This document shows positions 61,413 through 64,000 of a stretch of 64,000 bases of DNA, piece by piece. Position numbers and translations under genes: made by a program. This DNA comes from Agaricicola taiwanensis. GTDB lineage: Bacteria > Pseudomonadota > Alphaproteobacteria > Rhizobiales > Methylopilaceae. The stretch covers positions 50,431 to 114,430 of the forward strand of contig NZ_BMCP01000006.1 of NCBI RefSeq assembly GCF_014635245.1, in the 5' to 3' direction. Under the pieces are notes generated by a model that worked only from the letters and a program-made list of their open reading frames with translations, made no database searches and had not been told where the DNA came from. How positions within the stretch are numbered: the first letter of the stretch is position 1; every line of letters starts with the position of its first letter.

Positions 61413-62282
61413 TCACTTGGGGATGGAATAGCGGCGCGCGAAGGCAACGCAGGCCACCACGCCGACGGCGATCAGGAACATGAGCGGCGTGACCGGTTCC
61501 TGCAGCACAGCCGCCGCCAGCGCCAGGCCGAAGAGCGGCTGAAGGAGCTGGATCTGACCCACAGAGGCGGTCCCTCCCAGAGCAAGGCCGCGGTACCAGA
61601 AGACAAAGCCGATGAGCATGCTGAAGAGCGAGACATAGCCCAGGCTGATCCATGCTGGCAGGCTGACTTCGGCAAGTGACGGCGGCCAGTACAGCAGCGT
61701 CAGGCCGGCCATCAACGGCAACGACAGCACCAGTGCCCAGGAAATGACCTGCCAGCCGCCGAACCTGCGGGACAGCTTGGCGCCTTCCGCATAGGCCAGA
61801 CCGCAGACCACCATGGCTGCAACCATGAGGCCGTCGCTGACCGGCGATGCGGAGACCCCCTGCGACAGGGCAAAGCCAACCACCAGGGCGCTCCCCAGCA
61901 CCGAGAAGGCCCAGAACGCCGGCCTTGGTCGCTCTCCGCCCCTGATGACGGCGAAGATGGCCGTTGCCAGCGGCAACAGCCCGAGAAAGACAATGGAATG
62001 GGCTGATGAGACGTGCTGCAGGGCAAGCGCCGTCAGGAGCGGAAATCCGACCACGACGCCGAGAGCAACGACGGCCAGCGGCAGCAGATCGCTGCAGGAT
62101 GGCCGGCGCTCCCTGAAACACAGGAGAAGGCTCAGCCCGAGAATGCCGGCGATGGTGGCGCGTGTGACCGTCAGGAAAACAGGATCGAGGCTTTGCACCG
62201 CGACCCTGGTGGCCGGCAGCGATCCGCTGAAGATGATGACCCCGATCAATCCATTGATCCAGCCGCTTGTCGCTCGTTCCAT
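61413..62282 (-). CDS. EamA/DMT family transporter
   Basis: A 289-aa protein with ten hydrophobic segments in two EamA repeats: SGSLPATRVAVQSLDPVFLTVTRATIAGILGLSLLL and SGSLVVGF-type second half (SVLGSALVVGFALSQG, LGYVSLFSMLIGFVFWYRGLALGG, IQLLQPLFGLALAAAVLQEPVT). ATG 62282 with GAGGAG six bases upstream is preferred over 62303. It is divergent from a MocR-type regulator, a very common pairing in which the regulator controls the exporter. The TPP riboswitch lies beyond its stop and does not regulate it. Confidence 0.9.
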   Translation of the reverse strand: MERATSGWINGLIGVIIFSGSLPATRVAVQSLDPVFLTVTRATIAGILGLSLLLCFRERRPSCSDLLPLAVVALGVVVGFPLLTALALQHVSSAHSIVFLGLLPLATAIFAVIRGGERPRPAFWAFSVLGSALVVGFALSQGVSASPVSDGLMVAAMVVCGLAYAEGAKLSRRFGGWQVISWALVLSLPLMAGLTLLYWPPSLAEVSLPAWISLGYVSLFSMLIGFVFWYRGLALGGTASVGQIQLLQPLFGLALAAAVLQEPVTPLMFLIAVGVVACVAFARRYSIPK

Positions 62283-62365
62283 GGCACGCTCCTCTGCGGC
62301 CATTCTTATCCATTGGTTCTGATCGTCCGGCCAGCTACAGTCCGATACGGATGGAGCGAACTGTT

Positions 62366-63760
62366 ATGGCCGCAGATACAATACAGATCGAGACGACAAG
62401 CCGGATCGGGCTGGTCATATCCACCATCAGGCAGCGCATTGCCGCCAGAAGCCTGGTCGCCGGATCCAAGCTCCCCTCCGTGCGCTCGCTGGCCGGATCA
62501 TTGCAGGTCTCTGTCTCGACCGTGGTGGAGGCCTACAGCCGCCTTGCCGCGGAAGGGGCGATCATTTCCCGCCCCGGATCCGGCTTTTACGTTGCGCATC
62601 AGGTGGCGCCCATGACGCTGTCGGCTGTCGGCCCCAAGCTCGACCGCGCGATCGATCCCCTCTGGGTATCCCGGCAATCGCTGGAAGCGAACGACGCAAC
62701 TCCCAAGCCGGGGTGCGGATGGCTGCCGCCCTGCTGGTTGCCGGAACGAAGCATGCGCAAGGCCTTGCGCACTGTGTCGCGCGGCAGCACTGAGCCGCTC
62801 TCCAACTACAGTTCGCCTCTCGGCCTGCCGCAACTGCGACAGCTCATCGGCAGAAGGCTCGGCGAACACGGCGTCGATGCTTCGCCCGATCAGATCATGC
62901 TGACGGAAAGCGGCACACAGGCGATCGACCTTCTATGCCGCTATCTGCTTGAGCCCGGCGACACGGTCCTGGTGGATGATCCCTGTTACTTCAACTTCCA
63001 GGCTCTGCTGCGCGCGCACCGGGTGAAGATGGTGGGGGTGCCCTATACGCCCAACGGCCCATCGGTCGAGGCTTTCGAGACGATCCTCGCCGACACCCGG
63101 CCGCGCCTCTACATCACCAACTCCGCGGTTCACAACCCGACCGGAGCAACGCTTTCCCCGGTTGTCGCACACAGGGTGCTCAAGCTCGCCGATCACCATG
63201 GGCTCGTCATCATCGAGGATGACATCTACGCCGATTTCGAGCACACGCCGGCTCCCCGCCTCGCCGGTTTCGACGGATTGAACCGGGTCGTTCAGATCGG
63301 AAGTTTTTCCAAGATACTCTCCGCATCGGCGCGCTGCGGCTTCATCGCCGCCAAACCTGAATGGATAGAGGGTCTTATCGAGCTCAAGATCGCAACGACC
63401 TTCGGCGGAGCGAGGCTGAGCGAGGAACTGGTGCATGCCGTTCTGAGCGACGGAAGCTTCCGCAGGCACACGGAGGTGCTACGCATCCGCCTGGACCAGG
63501 CACGGCGCGACACGGCCGCTCGGCTGCGCGACCTGGGTGTCGAGCCCTGGATCGAGCCAAAAGCGGGCATGTTTTTGTGGTGCCGCTTGCCGGACCGCGT
63601 GAACTCGGCCGACCTTGCGCGTGCCGCCCTTGAGCAAAATGTGGTGCTGGCACCCGGCAACGTCTTCAGCGTCTCACAGACCGCTGGCGCTTACATGCGG
63701 TTCAACGCTGCGCAGATGCAGGACGAGAGCGCCTTCGAGGTGCTTCGGGCGATGTTGTAG
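62366..63760 (+). CDS. MocR family transcriptional regulator (GntR helix-turn-helix fused to aminotransferase-like domain)
   Basis: A 464-aa protein. Residues 10-70 are a GntR winged helix-turn-helix (QRIAARSLVAGSKLPSVRSLAGSLQVSVSTVVEAYSRLAAEG), followed by a class I aminotransferase-like domain with LPPCWLPERSMRKALRTV, MLTESGTQAIDLLCRYLLEPGD, NSAVHNPTGATLS and the PLP lysine in VQIGSFSKILSASARCGFI. ATG 62366 is chosen because GGAG lies nine bases upstream; ATG 62351 is also in frame. It senses a PLP-bound amino acid or vitamin B6 and probably controls the divergent EamA gene. Confidence 0.92.
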   Translation: MAADTIQIETTSRIGLVISTIRQRIAARSLVAGSKLPSVRSLAGSLQVSVSTVVEAYSRLAAEGAIISRPGSGFYVAHQVAPMTLSAVGPKLDRAIDPLWVSRQSLEANDATPKPGCGWLPPCWLPERSMRKALRTVSRGSTEPLSNYSSPLGLPQLRQLIGRRLGEHGVDASPDQIMLTESGTQAIDLLCRYLLEPGDTVLVDDPCYFNFQALLRAHRVKMVGVPYTPNGPSVEAFETILADTRPRLYITNSAVHNPTGATLSPVVAHRVLKLADHHGLVIIEDDIYADFEHTPAPRLAGFDGLNRVVQIGSFSKILSASARCGFIAAKPEWIEGLIELKIATTFGGARLSEELVHAVLSDGSFRRHTEVLRIRLDQARRDTAARLRDLGVEPWIEPKAGMFLWCRLPDRVNSADLARAALEQNVVLAPGNVFSVSQTAGAYMRFNAAQMQDESAFEVLRAML

Positions 63761-64000
63761 AAGATCCGGGCTTGGTGACGCACGGCCCAACACGGCGTGT
63801 GCTGCTGTGATTCTTGCTGGAAAAGGAAGGAATTCGTGGATGCTCGGCACAAGGGCGAGCGCGACAGGGTGTGGCCGACGCTCTTCGTTTCCGGCCCCTC
63901 TTTGCGTCACTGGCCAGCGTGACCGGTCTGAGTGGTGAGGTCACGTCTGGGTCGGGGTCATGCTGGTCCTTGTGGTGGGGTTTACGTCTTTTGCGGCGCG
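63761..64000. other. Trailing stretch with no identifiable gene
   Basis: The last 240 bp contain no frame with a ribosome-binding site or recognisable motif. Open frames present are short shadows of Arg/Ser-rich composition. A gene may begin beyond the window edge. Confidence 0.5.

Overview
The window reads as a single chromosomal stretch of a high-GC alphaproteobacterium, most likely a member of the Hyphomicrobiales (Rhizobiales). The evidence is an alphaproteobacterial-type speF leader RNA ahead of an alanine-racemase-fold ornithine/lysine decarboxylase followed by homospermidine synthase, an AapJQMP amino-acid transporter, a TAXI-TRAP transporter with a fused permease and DUF1850 partner, and many LysR regulators. 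The genus cannot be fixed from what is visible. I see no rRNA, tRNA, CRISPR array, transposase or prophage. The content is dominated by solute uptake and small-molecule catabolism, typical of a soil or rhizosphere generalist.

Layout. 0.3-7 kb: an unrecognised gene, then a seven-gene minus-strand cluster (aminotransferase, binding protein, two permeases, ATPase, LysR, RraA-like) for uptake and breakdown of a polar amino acid. 7.3-9.9 kb: small HNH protein and LysR facing a YeiH-type exporter across a perfect operator palindrome. 9.9-13.6 kb: speF leader, decarboxylase, GNAT and homospermidine synthase (polyamine synthesis), closed by two clear terminators. 13.7-17.9 kb: AbrB-type membrane protein, DUF2937, renalase-like flavoprotein, WD40 protein and a doubly damaged DUF6766 pseudogene. 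17.9-21.8 kb: a zinc uptake operon (47-aa His-rich membrane peptide, ATPase, permease, His-rich binding protein, His-rich CobW GTPase) behind a Zur-like box. 22-25.5 kb: TAXI-TRAP system. 25.5-31.8 kb: metC-aapJQMP with a divergent LysR.

31.9-34.5 kb: an overlapping pair made of a GNAT/C39-peptidase fusion and an RLAN-RimK ATP-grasp ligase. This is the least characterised system here and the best candidate for undescribed chemistry. 34.6-36.3 kb: an orphan TadG-like von Willebrand protein and an acidic hypothetical. 36.5-41.8 kb: CPA2 antiporter, 2-hydroxyacid dehydrogenase, EamA transporter, MarR and a creatininase. 41.8-44 kb: a ParDE toxin-antitoxin sits exactly where modC would be expected after modAB. 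44.3-48.8 kb: DUF533, TerC with a structured leader, ABM monooxygenase, glycine-zipper peptide, LysR/PACE efflux pair and small hypotheticals. 49.3-51.9 kb: membrane PQQ dehydrogenase. 52-58.3 kb: an ABC transporter flanked by two ureohydrolase paralogs with a divergent LysR, probably a guanidino-compound utilisation operon. 58.4-63.8 kb: LLM flavin oxidoreductase, DUF1801, two TenA paralogs (one with and one without the catalytic cysteine) behind a TPP riboswitch, and a divergent EamA/MocR pair.

A recurring architectural feature is a GC-rich intercistronic hairpin directly after the binding-protein gene in three of the four binding-protein-dependent transport operons where the next gene is a permease. 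All assignments come from reading the sequence and protein motifs by eye; no database search was run.
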